Shown piece after piece: positions 11,474-22,972 of a stretch of 64,000 nucleotides of DNA (within the stretch, counting starts at the first letter, position 1; each line of letters starts with the position of its first letter). The notes below the pieces were generated by a model, which saw only the letters and a program-made list of their open reading frames with translations, was not told the DNA's origin and did not search any database. This DNA comes from Selaginella moellendorffii (Eukaryota > Streptophyta > Lycopodiopsida > Selaginellales > Selaginellaceae): NCBI RefSeq assembly GCF_000143415.4, contig NW_003314275.1, positions 2,478,052 through 2,542,051 on the forward strand, given 5' to 3'. A program made the translations under genes and the position numbers.

Positions 11474-11647
11474 TGTGAGTGCATGGAATATGGAAAGGGA
11501 ATACAGAAATGTGTATATCAATTAGCCCAAAAACCCTAGCTTATATACAGGAGCGAGTGGTCCGGATTGAAACCAATCCGACGGCTACCAAAATCCACTA
11601 CGCTAATATTAGTATATGGCATCGTAACCGTACACTTGGCCCTCACA
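11474..11647 (-). repeat. A1 5' LTR with TATA box (174 bp)
   Basis: Same ends as the 3' LTR, 173 of 174 bases identical. In sense it contains TGTATATAAGC about 80 bp before its end, a good TATA box for the element promoter. Confidence 0.93.
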
Positions 11648-13560
11648 GACATAATATTAGTTCTGGGGTCAAGTGTAATGTGTTTAATTTAAAATCAAAG
11701 ATATGACTAAAGCTTGTTGGTAAGTCATTAATTAGAGAAGGATTATTTTTTTAAGAGATCTTAAAGGAGCTTCCTTAATTTTATCAAAGATAAATAGACC
11801 ATTTTTATTTGTCACCAAATTTACTTCATAATAATGAAAAACCAGATATTGCCACAAAGTATAAGGATTTCTTAGATCACTGTTTTGTTAATAATATTGA
11901 TCCTTAAAAATGTGGAATTAAGAGGCCTATATTAGTATAAAAAACAGTTTTAAAATGTATTCACTAATTATTGTATAAAAAAGAGTTAGAAAGTCAACAA
12001 GTTCATGGCTAAAATAGCCAATGAGCTCCAAAAAAAACATTGAACAAGTGAAAGAGAACATTTAATAAAATACAAGTGATTAAAATGAATGTAAAAGCTC
12101 TCAAAAGACTGATCAAGAAACATCTAAAAGATGTTATATTTTAAACCTAATTATAAAAAATAAAGTAGTAATTGTTCATTTTAGAAGTGAAAAAATGCTC
12201 CACATTTTCAATAGAGATTCTCTGATCTTCATTCATTATAGATGAATCAATCAATCCATTAGTCATTTTATGGACCCGAACCTGGGTGATCTATCCATAA
12301 CCAAGATGAAGCTTGGATGAAACTAGGTGGAGGTTCAAACCAACAAATGTTGAAAAATGAAAGTATTCATTAAATCTAGATATTTAAGATGGATTATTAG
12401 TGAAAACTCATTAAATAAAGAATTTTTTAAGTCAATATAAAGTTTAAGGTATCATCCCCTTTAAGGATGATTATGGTATGATGCACATAAGCCTAAAAAA
12501 ACTGCACAAGATAGTGAAAGAATATTATTATTAGCTATTTAAAGCAAACCTTTGGAGTAAAGACACTAAGTATCATATGAAATGCTTAGATTATTAAAAA
12601 AGGAAGCACCATACTTAGATTGGATTGGACGAGAGTTATTATATATATAGAACAATGTGATAGCAATTGGAAAATGGCTAGAATGAGCAATTGTTAAGAT
12701 TATAACATTTATATAAAAATATGATGATGCAGCTCTTATCAAGAATTGAAGATTGATATTAATGCTCAATATGCTATACAAGGTAATTGTGAAGGTATTT
12801 ACTAAGATATTAAGATCAATATTATCAGAGACTACATTATACATAAAAGAGTTTTGTGGAAGGGAGATAGTTGGTGGATAATGTACACAAGGTACTTTTA
12901 ACAATTACAAATCAATGATCAAAAATTGTTGAAAGCCTTTATTTTATTAAACTATGAAAAAGTTGATTATAGAGTTGATATTTTAATAGGCAATTATGAG
13001 GAGTATTGGTATACCAAATAAATTTATAAGATAAACAGCTGCTCTATACTAAGATGTAGTTAGCAAACTCACAATTGATGGACAATTGAAAACATTATAT
13101 ATAGTAGTATTTAATATGGCAAGGGTGTCCCTTATTTTTTCTTTTTGTAGGCAATATTCTATCATATTACTTAGTAAGGCAAAATGGTCCTCAAAGATTG
13201 ATGTTACTTAATTTGCTCTAAGATATAGCACTGGTTGTTGAGGTTGAACTCAAGTCTAATGCTTTTGTGGATAACATATAAGTAGTTACAAGAGGGACCC
13301 TAAAAAATCTAAATAGAGTTTAATAAAGTTGTTAGAACTAAGATTAACTATAAATTAGTTGACATTTGGCTTCTAGAATTAAATCCATTTACATGGGGGT
13401 TTAAATAAGATTTCAAGTGGGTTAAAAGGAATGACATTACAAAATATATTGAATTCTAATAGGTTTTATAAATGATCCACTCCTACATAATCAAAAGGCA
13501 ATGAAAAAGCTCAAAGAATAATTAAAGTTTTAGACATCATATAAATTGTCTTTTTTTTTC
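11648..13560 (+). pseudogene. L1-type LINE: endonuclease end and reverse transcriptase (copy a)
   Basis: Resumes the LINE split by A1. Plus-strand translation shows decayed but ordered L1 RT blocks. MLNMLYKVIVKVFTKIL (from 12762) corresponds to the L-L-N-V-x-Y-K-I-x-x-K block. AFILLNYEKVDYRV (12935-12976) corresponds to the D-F-x-K-A-Y-D-R-V block. QGCPL (13120-13134) is the classical L1 block. AFVDN (13261-13275) sits where F/Y-A-D-D is expected, the second Asp being Asn. Stops and frameshifts are frequent, so the copy is dead. The D2 counterpart (61610-63660) shares most lesions, so decay began before duplication. Confidence 0.8.
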
Positions 13561-14327
13561 ATGTGTGTGGTTGTGAACAAATAATGCTTAGGATATTGTT
13601 CTTGATTGCATCATGAAATTTGGATTGAAAGACACTTAAAGATATAAATAAGTTTATACAAACATATGTTTAGAGTGGCTGTAACTTAAGGTATAGCCAA
13701 GGTAAAATAGAACTTTATTATAAAATTAAAACAAGATAGAAGAATTAATATAAATTAATATTGCATGGAAGTTAGAAAAAATAGAAATTTTCAAATCAGT
13801 ACAAATTATATTGTTAATCAATATTTCTCAATAATATGTTCAAATACAAATGGAGGTGTTTGAAAACTTGAAAGCTCAATGCAACAAATTTTACAATAAT
13901 AAAGATGAGAGAATTAAAGGTGATGGTTATATGGGTATAGGTGCAAATGATCATTGCAACAACAGCCCAAATGCTCTAACTAGAGAAAAGGGAAAAGAGA
14001 AATCAGCTAAAGAAAGTGCAAAATGAAATATAGTTTTAACATTTTTTTATGGTAATGAGGTAAGGTAAATATTTGTGAATGGAAGTGAACACCATTAAAC
14101 AAATGGTTTCAATTGATACAATCAAAACAGCCTTAGCATGTAATTCACAAGCAACATCTCTCTCCATTAGTACTTTTAAAGTTAGTCCTCCCTCTTGAAA
14201 AGCTCTTTATTAGTTTTGTACTCAATAAAATTATACAAGTTTTTTTTTTGTGTTTTGCTAGTAAATAAAAGACACCATTTAATAAAGACAAACTCTTGGA
14301 AGTCAAAATAGAAGAACTAGAGAACCA
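13561..14327. other. AT-rich sequence between LINE and A2
   Basis: Probably the decayed 3' part of the LINE. No further conserved block, poly-A tail or gene was recognised. The frame at 14145-14375 (minus) runs into the A2 LTR and is not supported. Confidence 0.5.
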
Positions 14328-14502
14328 TGTGAGTGCTTGGAATATAGAAAAGAAATACAGAAATGTGCATATCAATTAGCCAAAAAACCCTAGTTTATAT
14401 ACAGGAGCAAGTGGTCCAGATTGAAACCAATCCAATAGCTACCAAAATCCCACTACACTAATATTAGTATACAACATCGTAGCTGTACACTTGGCCCTCA
14501 CA
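14328..14502 (-). repeat. A2 3' LTR (175 bp)
   Basis: TGTGAGTGCTTGG to TTGGCCCTCACA, followed inward by the CATCCCCTCCTCTC complement of the polypurine tract. Confidence 0.92.
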
Positions 14503-14534
14503 TCATCCCCTCCTCTCGGAATAATGGAAGGCCG

Positions 14535-17163
14535 TCAGGGTTCTCTTGTAAACAGGCTGGGATCTGGAGGAATGTCAGGAGGAGGCATCGATGGTATTAA
14601 CTGCTCTTGATCCCTTTGTATGAAGTGTTTCAACCGTTGCACATGCACAATCTCTGAAGGATCGGCCTGCTGGATGTCATGCCGAACCTCATAAACTTGT
14701 GGTCCAACTCGCCGCAACACCCGATACGGTCCTTTCCACTGTGCAAGGAGCCCCTTAGATAAACCACGTACCATAAGATGGGGAAAATGGACTAACACCA
14801 AATCATCCACTTTGTACTCCACAGGTGCATGATGATGGGAGTTGTACTGCCGTTGTTGTCCCACTTGTACACAGCCTAAGTGTTCGGCAGACTCCGCTCA
14901 GACAAGTGGAAGAATGCTTATCAAATATTGATCCCATGACCTAGCATCTGCAACTTGTGGCAATCGCGAAGGTAAACCTAGCTCTATTGGTAATATTGGA
15001 TCATGACTATATAGGAGTTTATATGGTGAAGCACCAATAAAACTTTGCACCCCTGTGACATATGCATACCGAAGAGACGGCAAATAACCATCCCAATTCG
15101 AATGCTGAAAGTTCACATACTTCGCAATCATCCCCTTGAATGTCCGAACGAGCCGTTCCACCAAACCGTCTAATTGTGGATGATAAGCACTCGTGAAAGT
15201 GTGGCGTATCCTTAACCGATACGTCAAAATATGAAATACCTCAGCCATAAATGCGGGACCATTATCCGAAAGAGTCCGCTTTGGACAAGAATGCTGGAAC
15301 ACCACTCGATTGAGGAGGAAGTATCCAATGGCGCTAGCAAAGAGGCGCTAGCAAAAGCACCAACTTCCACCCAACGAGTCAAGTAGTCAGAAGCAATAAT
15401 AACATACTCATTGCCAGCAGTTGACCGTGGAAAAGGTCCCATAAGATCAAACACCACCAACTCAAACGGACGGGAAACTGCAATTGACTCCAACCGTCCT
15501 TCTACAGCTCGAGGGGGAGTATTACGAGCTTGGCACCAAACGTAGCTACGCACATACCGGATAATATCACGTCACATCTCTGGCCAATAGAAAGATCTGC
15601 GCAACTTCTTGGTTACACGACGATGTCCCATATGCCCACTTAGAACAGGAGAATCATGGTAGGCATGGAGAAACCGCGAAATAAAGATAGAAGGCACCAC
15701 CAGCCGTAAATGATCATCAGGATCTGTCCCCATAAAATAAAAAAGGCCGTCTTCAAGGTGATATTGAGAATGTAAGTGCCGGAAAGGCAAGTCATCAGCA
15801 AGTGATGCAGGAATCTCAAACCCATCTCGAAGCCTTCAAATTCACAGCTCAATCTTTTGAGCCTCGCGAACCTCATCAAGAGAAGGTAAATCTTGCTCTG
15901 CACCTTGTGGATATTGAATGTCAAGTACAGCAACTGCTGACGGCATAGAATCCTTCTCTAGAAAATCCACAGATGCTGGAATAACAGGCTCATCAGAAAC
16001 ATGAGAAGAGAATGGAGAAGGAAGAGGAGCTCGAGAAAGGGCATCAGCATCAGCCATAAAACTCTCTGGGCGATGAACAACATCAAAATCATATATCTGA
16101 AGCTTCAAAACCCATCGAGCAGTACGACCAACCAGGTTCTTCCGTTTCAATAATGAAGTAACAACAGCATGATCACCTTTAAGTAACGTCCGAGAACCAT
16201 GTAGATATGCATGAAGTTTCTCGAAACCCCAAACTATTGCTAAACACTCCTTTTCTGTCGTGGAGTAGTTCATTTCCACTAGTTGTAATGTATGGCTTAT
16301 ATATGCAATAGGATGGCGCTGACCAGGCACTCTCGAGCTCTCTTGCATCAACACACATCCAAGACCAATGTTAGAAACATCCACGCGCAAAATAAAAGGT
16401 CGAGTATAGTCAGGATATGCCAAAACTGGAGGAGTCGTCAATAACTCTTTGAGATCCCCGAACGCCCACTCACAATCCGGAGATCAGATGAAAGATGATG
16501 TTGATGACTTTAGCAACGTTCGCAACGGTGCAGTGCGATCAGAAAGATGATCCACAAAACGACCGAGATACTGCACCTTGCCCAAGAAGCACTGCACATC
16601 ATTCACACACTTCGGAGTAGGGAACTTTAGAACAGCCACAAGTTTGTCAGGATCAACTTACAAACCCTCACGAGAAATACGGTACTCAAGATAAGTTGTA
16701 TCTTTAGACCCAAACACACACTTCAACCACTTCAGCTTTAACCCAATGTTGCGTAGCTTATCCAACACTTTACAAACACCACGAACATGCTCCTCCCACG
16801 TCCCCTCCAAGTGAATCAAGACATCATCAATGAAGTCAGCAGTCACCTCCGGCATATCGCAAAGAACCTCGTCCATCATCCGCTGGAAAGTTGTTGGAGC
16901 ATTGTTTAAACCAAATGGCATCACCAAGAACTCGTACAAACCAAACGGTGTACAAAACGCAATCTTAGGAATATCTTCTTCGGCCATCAGTACTTGCCAG
17001 TACCCAGAAGCAAGATCTAGCTTAGTGAACCAACGACTTCGCTTTAGACGATCCAAGAGATTAGCAGTGTGAGGAAGAGGGTACACGTCCGGGATCGTTA
17101 CTTCATTTAACAGACGATAGTCGATGCAAAAACGAATACTCCCATTAGGCTTCGTCACAAGAT
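14535..17163 (-). pseudogene. pol: A2 pol (integrase, RNase H, RT), broken
   Basis: Collinear with A1 pol. The integrase tail (KGPYRVLRRVG) extends through the proline-rich C-terminus to the natural stop at 14535. The integrase finger and D-35-E core lie at 14898-15790, with a frameshift near 15330 caused by a small local duplication (GCGCTAGCAAAGAGGCGCTA region). RNase H (15842-16441) keeps the Asp that A1 has lost (R-V-D-V-S). RT (16658-17158) has FIDD intact, with a stop at 16658-16660. Useful as the reference that shows what the A1 stops replaced. Confidence 0.88.
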
Positions 17164-18540
17164 GAGCTTCACATGCCTAAAAACTCCGCAACTTCCGAAT
17201 AACACCCTTCTCCAACATCTCCTTGACGTTTGCATGTAAAATCTTGATCTCCTTGGGTGACCGACAACGAACAGGAACCTTGATTGGACGAGAATCCCGG
17301 GTTAGAATCGAATGACGTGTGGTAATCTTGGCCCCAGACGATAGGTCAAATTCAAAGAGATTAGAATACTCTTTCATGAGCCGGTCAACAGCTGCAACAC
17401 AAAGATCATCGGAGGGATCGGAAAAGGGAAGAGTAGAACAAGATGGAAACATAGGAGGAAATAGTGGGGGAACAAAAGTAATAGAAGCAAAAATAGAAGT
17501 AAAGGGATGAAGAGGTGCAGAGGTGAGAGCAATAGATGAAACATAAAGAAGTATGAGATAAAGGGGAGAAGCCTCAGCATGATTGTGCTGCAACCAATCC
17601 ATACCAAGAATGAGGTCAAAAGCTTGACTCGACACCACCCACAACAACTGCAACTCAAGCTCGAGATCGCCCACACGCACAACCAATCCACCTCATCTCG
17701 TGCACATGCATGCGTACGGCCGTTGCTATAAAGAATGAAAACTGGATCCGCCGCACGATGCAAGTGTAGACGACAACGTGTGGCAACAGGTCGAGCAATA
17801 AAAGATAAACTTGAACCTGTATCAACCAACACAAAGAGAATAATAGGAGACATCTTGTTATAAAAACGAGCTTGGAAAGTAAACACTGGATGAACCGGTG
17901 CCGAGTGAACCCCTTGATGATACTCTCGAAAGAAAGATGGAGGGGTCACTAACTTATTCGCGCAAGGTCCCTCCGTTACTCGCACGATTCCTGGATGCAC
18001 CTCGGTGTCCAAACCTTCCACCGCAGCAGCACCAACGAGATATTGCTGACGCCAAGATTTCCACCCAGGAAATGGAGGTCACCAATCCAGAAAGCGTCGA
18101 CAACGCCGATAAGTATGACAAACTTCATCACACGCCTAGCAACAAACATCACGGCCACGACCACGTCCGCGCCCTTGTCCTTGGACTCGAGTAGCATCAG
18201 CATCAACCTCCATTGGAACAAGACCATCACTCATAGGAAGTGGAGCAGAAAGATGTGTAGCGAGAAGTGGAAAAGGCGACGTCTCATAACGTTGTGCCAA
18301 GCGAAGAGCATCGTGAAGGGTGGCAGGAGCAAGTGCATGCACAAGGCCGACAAGATTTTGACGAAGTGCTGGCCACAACATTCCTAGCTTGATCCGCTCT
18401 GACATATTGGGCTCTGCACAAAGCAAAAGACTTCGGAAACGAACGCCAAATTGCATCACCGACTCAGATGGCCCTTGGCAAAGACGATGCAATTGTTGGA
18501 AGGCATCATCACAATCGTCAGCATGTCCGAAGGCGCATTT
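17164..18540 (-). repeat. A2 internal tandem duplication, unit 1
   Basis: Spans gag C-terminus, protease and the start of RT. It is repeated head to tail as 18541-19937. Both units begin at GAGCTTCACATGCC. The join is TGTCCGAAGGCGCATTT followed by GAGCTTCAC; A1 has no such join. A short homology (TGA) is possible at the breakpoint. Unit 1 has a 1-nt loss in the protease N-terminal part (AACCAATCC against AACCAGGTCC in A1), also present in unit 2, plus a 6-codon deletion near 17575. Confidence 0.9.
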
Positions 18541-19937
18541 GAGCTTCACATGCCTAAGGACTCCGCAACTTCCGAATAACACCCTTCTCCAACATCTCCT
18601 TGACGTTTGCACGTAAAATCTTGATCTCCTTGGGTGACTGACGACGAACAGGAACCTTGATTGGACGAGCATCCCTGGTTAGAATCGGATGACGTGTGGC
18701 AATTTTGGCCCCAGACGATAGGTCAAATTCAAAGAGATTAGAATACTCCTTCATGAGCCGGTCAACAGCCTCAACACAAAGATCATCAGAGGGATTGGAA
18801 AAGGGAAGAGTAAAACAAGATGGAAACATAGGAGGAAATAGTGGGGGAACAAAAGTAATAGAAGCAAAAATAGAAGTAAAGGGATGAAGAAGTATAGAAG
18901 TGAGAGGAATGAATGAAACATAAGGAAGTATGAGACAAGGGGGAGAAGCCTCAAAGTTACACTTGGCATGATTGTGCTGCAACCAATCCATACCAAGAAT
19001 GAGGTCAAAAGCTTGACTCGGCACCACCTGCAACGACTGCAACTCAAGCTCGAGATCGCCCACACACACAACCAATCCACCTCATCTCGTGCACATGCAT
19101 GTGTACGGCCGTTGCCATAAAGAATGAAAATTGGATCTGCCGCACGACGCAAGTGTAGACGAAAACGTGTGGCAACAGGTCGAGCAATAGAAGATAAACT
19201 TGAACCTGTATCAACCAACACAAAGAGAATAATAGGAGACCTCTTGTTATAAAAATGAGCTTGGAAAGTAAACACTGGATGAACCGGTGCCGAGTGAACC
19301 CCTTGATGATACTTCTGAAAGAAAGATGGAGGGGTCACTAACTTATTCGCGCAAGGTCCCTCCGTTACTCGCGTGACTCCTCGTTTCCCGGATGCACCTC
19401 GGTGTCCAAACCTTCCACCGCAGCAGCACCAACGAGATATTGCTGACGCCAAGATTTCCACCCAGGAAATGGAGGTCACCAATCCAGAAAGCGTCGACAA
19501 CGCCGATAAGTATGACAAACTTCATCACACGCCTAGCAACAAACATCACGGCCACGACCACGTCCGCGCCCTTGTCCTTGGACTCGAGTAACAGCAACAT
19601 CAACCTCCATTGGAACGGGACCATCACTCATAGGAAGTGGAGCGGAAGGACATGCAGCGAGAAGTGGAAAAGGCGACGTCTCATAACGTTGTGCCAAGCG
19701 AAGAGCATCGTGAAGGGTGGCAGGAGCAAGTGCATGCACAAGGCCGACAAGATTTTGACGAAGTGCTGGCCACAACATTCCTAGCCTGATCCGCTCTGAC
19801 ATATTGGGCTCTGCACGAAACAAAAGACTTCGGAAACGAACGCCAAATTGCATCACCGACTCAGATGGCCCTTGGCAAAGACGATGCAATTGTTGGAAGG
19901 CATCATCACAATCGTCAGCATGTCCAAAGGCACGTTT
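18541..19937 (-). repeat. A2 internal tandem duplication, unit 2
   Basis: Second unit of the duplication, 1397 bp. Its protease D-T-G-S is intact (QAHFYNKRSP...VLVDTGSSL). It also keeps the GMDWL block and the segment lost from unit 1 near 17575. Point differences between the units show that the duplication is not recent. Confidence 0.9.
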
Positions 19938-20290
19938 GAAGACGTCCGGAAGAACACTCCAATCCCCACGAGTGGCCGCACTCAATCCATTGTACCACTG
20001 CAACGCCGTCCCTTGGAGACACGTGGGAAACTCATGCAAACGTCGAGCATCATCCCAAAAATGATATATGGCAATCATCGTGAAGTGATCGAACCAATGG
20101 TACACATCATCCTCAGGATTCCCACAAAAGAACTCCGGCCGAATGCAAGGATTGGCACCAAGAGCAGGAGGAGTTGGACCATGTGCCATGAATACCGCCA
20201 TCAATTGAGTTTGGTTGTTCAATTGCAAGCACATAGCATCAAGCAATTGGACCAACTATTACTCTAGAGTCAAAGGAGGAGATTGCTGAT
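19938..20290 (-). pseudogene. gag: A2 gag N-terminal part
   Basis: Continues from the duplicated capsid region through the gag N-terminus (LGANPCIRPEFFCGNPEDD) to the position of the A1 start, where ATG has become ATA near 20296. A TAA lies in the leader at about 20256. The Trp codon lost in A1 is retained here (YHFWDDARRL). Confidence 0.85.
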
Positions 20291-20515
20291 TTGCTATGAA
20301 GACGGACGAAGAAAGAGCAAAAGAAGGGAAACGACAAAAAATGAGAAGGAAATGGGAGATTTAGACAATGCAAAAAGCTAGATCTAAACCAAAATCCTGA
20401 AAGAGAAGAACAAAAGAAAGGAAATGAAAAAAGCTAGATCTAGACGATGCAAAAGCTAAATCTAAACCAAAATCCCAAATTCAAGCATTCCTCAGGGACA
20501 ATCAAAGGTGCCCTT

Positions 20516-20876
20516 TGTCAAGACCCCCAACAAGATCAAGACTGGAAAATGCAAAAGACAAAGAGAAAAGCTAGTGGAAACAAAGAAAAAGCCTTAAACT
20601 AGCGTTGATTCAGATTGTGGAGAAATGGAACAAAGCTAACCTATATATACTATAGGTTGATGAAGCTCCACCACTCTTGGATCAAGGACGGCCTAAATAT
20701 AGCTGAGGTCGAGGAGGCACCACATCAATATCAGGATTGTGGCTCGAGACTCAGGAATCGTACAGGAAATTAGAGAGTCAAGAATAGGGAAGTGTCTCAA
20801 GAATCAAGAATGTGGTCTGCAGGTTAGGAATCCGGCAAGAGTCAGGAATGTGGCAAGAATTGGGGGATTCCTGACA
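20516..20876 (-). repeat. B1 3' LTR (361 bp)
   Basis: TGTCAAGACC to TTCCTGACA. About 94% identical to the 5' LTR; nearly all differences are transitions. The 5' LTR has an 8-bp net deletion in U3. It contains the same TATATATA (20642-20649) and the TTGATTCAGATTGT block (20605-20618). Confidence 0.93.
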
Positions 20877-20887
20877 GCACCCCCTCC

Positions 20888-22471
20888 TCAAGAACGAGTG
20901 GAACGAGGATGTGAATGAGAACGACGAGGAGGATGAGATAAGCGGCGAGGGATGGGAGATGGAAAAAAAGAATGAGGACTGGGACGAGAAGGATAACAGC
21001 GGTGGAAGTCCTGAACAAGGTCAGGAGAATGAATCAGGTTGTCCGCAAGTTCCCAAGTGCGTTCTTCAGGTCCGTAACCCTTCCAATCGACCAGATAGTA
21101 GAGTTTAGACTGTGAAATCTTGGAATCAAGGATGTCCTGAACCTCGTACTCAGACCCATCCTCGAGTTGCACTAGTGGAGGTGGAGGAATGACCTGATTG
21201 GGAATAGGACTAGGAATATAAGGCTTAAGGAGGGAGGAGTGAAAAATGGGGTGAATTTGATATGAGGAGGGAAGTGCAAGGCGATAAGTGATAGGATTAA
21301 TGATGGCAGTGATAGGGAAAGGACCGAGGCATTTGAAATCAAGTTTTGGACAGGGCCTGGTGGTGAAGATATTTCGCCTAAGGAGCCAGACTTTATCCCC
21401 GATATTGTAAGGGGGACAATCCTGACGATGGACATTGGCAAATGTTTTATGAGATTCCTGAGCACGATGGAGGTGGAAGGAGATGGAGTTGTGAATTTCC
21501 TGGAGGTTGGAGATAAATGCCTCAGAGCGGGGATTTGAACGAGAGGATTCGGATGGAGAAGGAAGTGAGAGATTGAATCGGGGATTTCGGCCAGAGTTTG
21601 CAAAGAAGGGGGAAATTCGAAGAGAGGAGTGAACAGAGTTGTTATAGGAGAACTCAGCAAGAGGAAAGATATCGAACCAGTTATCCTGATGATAGTTGAT
21701 GAAGCACCTCAAGAATTGTTCCAACGTTTGAATCGTTCGCTCGGACTGCCCATCAGTTTGAGGATGATATGCCGAAGAGAGGTTGGCCTTCACTCCAAGC
21801 AGCTGCAAAAACCGTTGCCAGAAATGAGAGATGAACTGAGGCCCCCGATCCGAAACCACATTTGTAGGAATCCCATGAAGTTGGAAAATTTCCCTGAATA
21901 CCAGTTTTGCCATGTCCTCGCACGAAAACTCCTTGGTACATGGCAAGAAGTGCGCCATCTTTGTGAAGAGATCCACCACAACTAAAATGTTGTTGAAGCC
22001 TCCAAAACTCAGAAGATCATTCAAGAAATCCATAGAGATGGATTCCCAAGGACCTGAAGGGACTGGAAGGGAATGAAGCAAACCTGAAGGAAGGTGGTGA
22101 GGTACCTTATTTTGGGCACAAGTGTCACAGGAGGTAACAAAAGCTTTGATGTAGTCGTCCATGTGAGGCCACCAAAAGTCCTGTGCAACTAGCTCATAGG
22201 TTCTCGCAATGCCGAAGTGACTAGCAGTCGGGCTATCGTGGCACGCCATCAGGACCAACCTTCGAGCATCACCTTCAGGAACGTAAAGCTGCTCCTCACG
22301 GTATAATAAGCCATCTAAGAACTCGAACTCGTCAAATCGCCGGCAGTCGGGAGTCACTGGGTGTCCAGCCTGAAGATGGGGGAAAATGTCGCTAGCGAGA
22401 TCATCGGATTGAAGATTGTTTCTGATTGCATCCATCAAGGAGGAGTCCTGAGGGGCCAGGGAGATTGCCAT
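20888..22471 (-). CDS. pol: B1 integrase with C-terminal chromodomain (intact 3' part of pol)
   Basis: A 527-codon open stretch, the 3' part of pol rather than a separate gene; a TGA just upstream (about 22484) interrupts the fusion. It contains an HHCC finger (CHDSPTASHFG ... CDTCAQNK); a catalytic core with MDFL Asp, SDRG Asp and the Glu of QSER exactly 35 residues later; a GPF motif (LGPFPITAI); an IHPIFHSSLLKP block; and a chromodomain (YEVQDILDSK...YLVDWKGYGPEERTW). The chromodomain would direct integration to marked chromatin. All catalytic integrase residues are present, in contrast with B2. Confidence 0.93.
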   Translation of the reverse strand: MAISLAPQDSSLMDAIRNNLQSDDLASDIFPHLQAGHPVTPDCRRFDEFEFLDGLLYREEQLYVPEGDARRLVLMACHDSPTASHFGIARTYELVAQDFWWPHMDDYIKAFVTSCDTCAQNKVPHHLPSGLLHSLPVPSGPWESISMDFLNDLLSFGGFNNILVVVDLFTKMAHFLPCTKEFSCEDMAKLVFREIFQLHGIPTNVVSDRGPQFISHFWQRFLQLLGVKANLSSAYHPQTDGQSERTIQTLEQFLRCFINYHQDNWFDIFPLAEFSYNNSVHSSLRISPFFANSGRNPRFNLSLPSPSESSRSNPRSEAFISNLQEIHNSISFHLHRAQESHKTFANVHRQDCPPYNIGDKVWLLRRNIFTTRPCPKLDFKCLGPFPITAIINPITYRLALPSSYQIHPIFHSSLLKPYIPSPIPNQVIPPPPLVQLEDGSEYEVQDILDSKISQSKLYYLVDWKGYGPEERTWELADNLIHSPDLVQDFHRCYPSRPSPHSFFPSPIPRRLSHPPRRSHSHPRSTRS

Positions 22472-22534
22472 AACTTGAAGTCAATCAGGACTGAAGATAA
22501 ATTGATCCTGTTGATCGAAGGCAAAATTACCAAT

Positions 22535-22972
22535 GGTGAAGAAGCGGGCACCGCCGAGGTGTTCCAACAGGTCCGAGATCAGGGGCAGCGGATAACAGTT
22601 CCGAACAATCACCTTATTCAAACCTCGGTAATCGATGATTAGCCGCAAACTCCCATCCTTCTTCTTGACAAAGAAGATAGGTGCTCCAGCTGGGGACTAC
22701 GAATGCTAAATGTACCCCGAGGCAAGGTTCTCATCCACGTACTCTTTGAGGGCCTTAAGCTCGGACAGGGATAACCTGTAGATAGGCCCCCACAGAGGTG
22801 ATGCTCCTTCCTGTAAATCAATGGGACAGTCATAAGGCCGATGAACAGGCAGTACACTAGCTTTTTTCTTGTCAAACACATCCCCAAAATCATGATACTT
22901 CTCAGGAAGACTGATAGGAAAAACATGCAAAGCAAAAAGGAAAATAGGTTCTTCATGAAGGAGTTCTTTCAT
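22535..22972 (-). pseudogene. pol: B1 RT N-terminal remnant
   Basis: Shows the pre-RT and RT start ([50 protein letters not shown]) across two frames. It then ends in LGGARFF, where sequence equivalent to the B2 tether between RNase H and integrase follows. The whole RT palm, including Y-x-D-D, and all RNase H are missing; the absent segment corresponds to about 40255-41268 in B2. Confidence 0.88.

Larger units (their letters stand above)
6637..11647 (-). mobile_element. Ty3/gypsy retrotransposon A1 (complete, defective)
   Basis: A 5011-bp element on the minus strand with two 174-bp LTRs that differ at one position. Each LTR has TGTGAG/CTCACA ends. Order in sense: 5' LTR, primer site, 5' UTR, gag (matrix/capsid plus CCHC knuckle), pol (protease, RT, RNase H, integrase), polypurine tract AGAGGAGGGGATGA, 3' LTR. 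No chromodomain is visible. RT and integrase are Ty3/gypsy type, and the absence of a chromodomain suggests a non-chromovirus lineage such as those reported from lycophytes and mosses (inference). It inserted into the LINE endonuclease region. gag has one and pol three in-frame stops. No clean target duplication is visible. Confidence 0.95.
1..13895 (+). repeat. Direct segmental duplication, copy D1
   Basis: The first bases of the window match the sequence from 54139 onward almost base for base. Collinearity continues to the right edge of the window, where 64000 corresponds to about 13895 here. D1 is longer because it carries a TRIM (2438-3115) and gypsy A1 (6637-11647) that D2 lacks. The duplicated DNA is AT-rich and contains a decayed LINE, a solo TRIM LTR and a fragment of repeat R, so it was already repetitive when duplicated. 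Substitutions between the copies are scattered and there are many small indels. The left end of D1 lies outside the window. Confidence 0.93.

Noticed and set aside
12566-12904. 112-codon ORF shared by D1 and D2 (also 62671-63009)
   Set aside because: It is antisense to the decayed LINE reverse transcriptase, whose motifs explain the conservation better.
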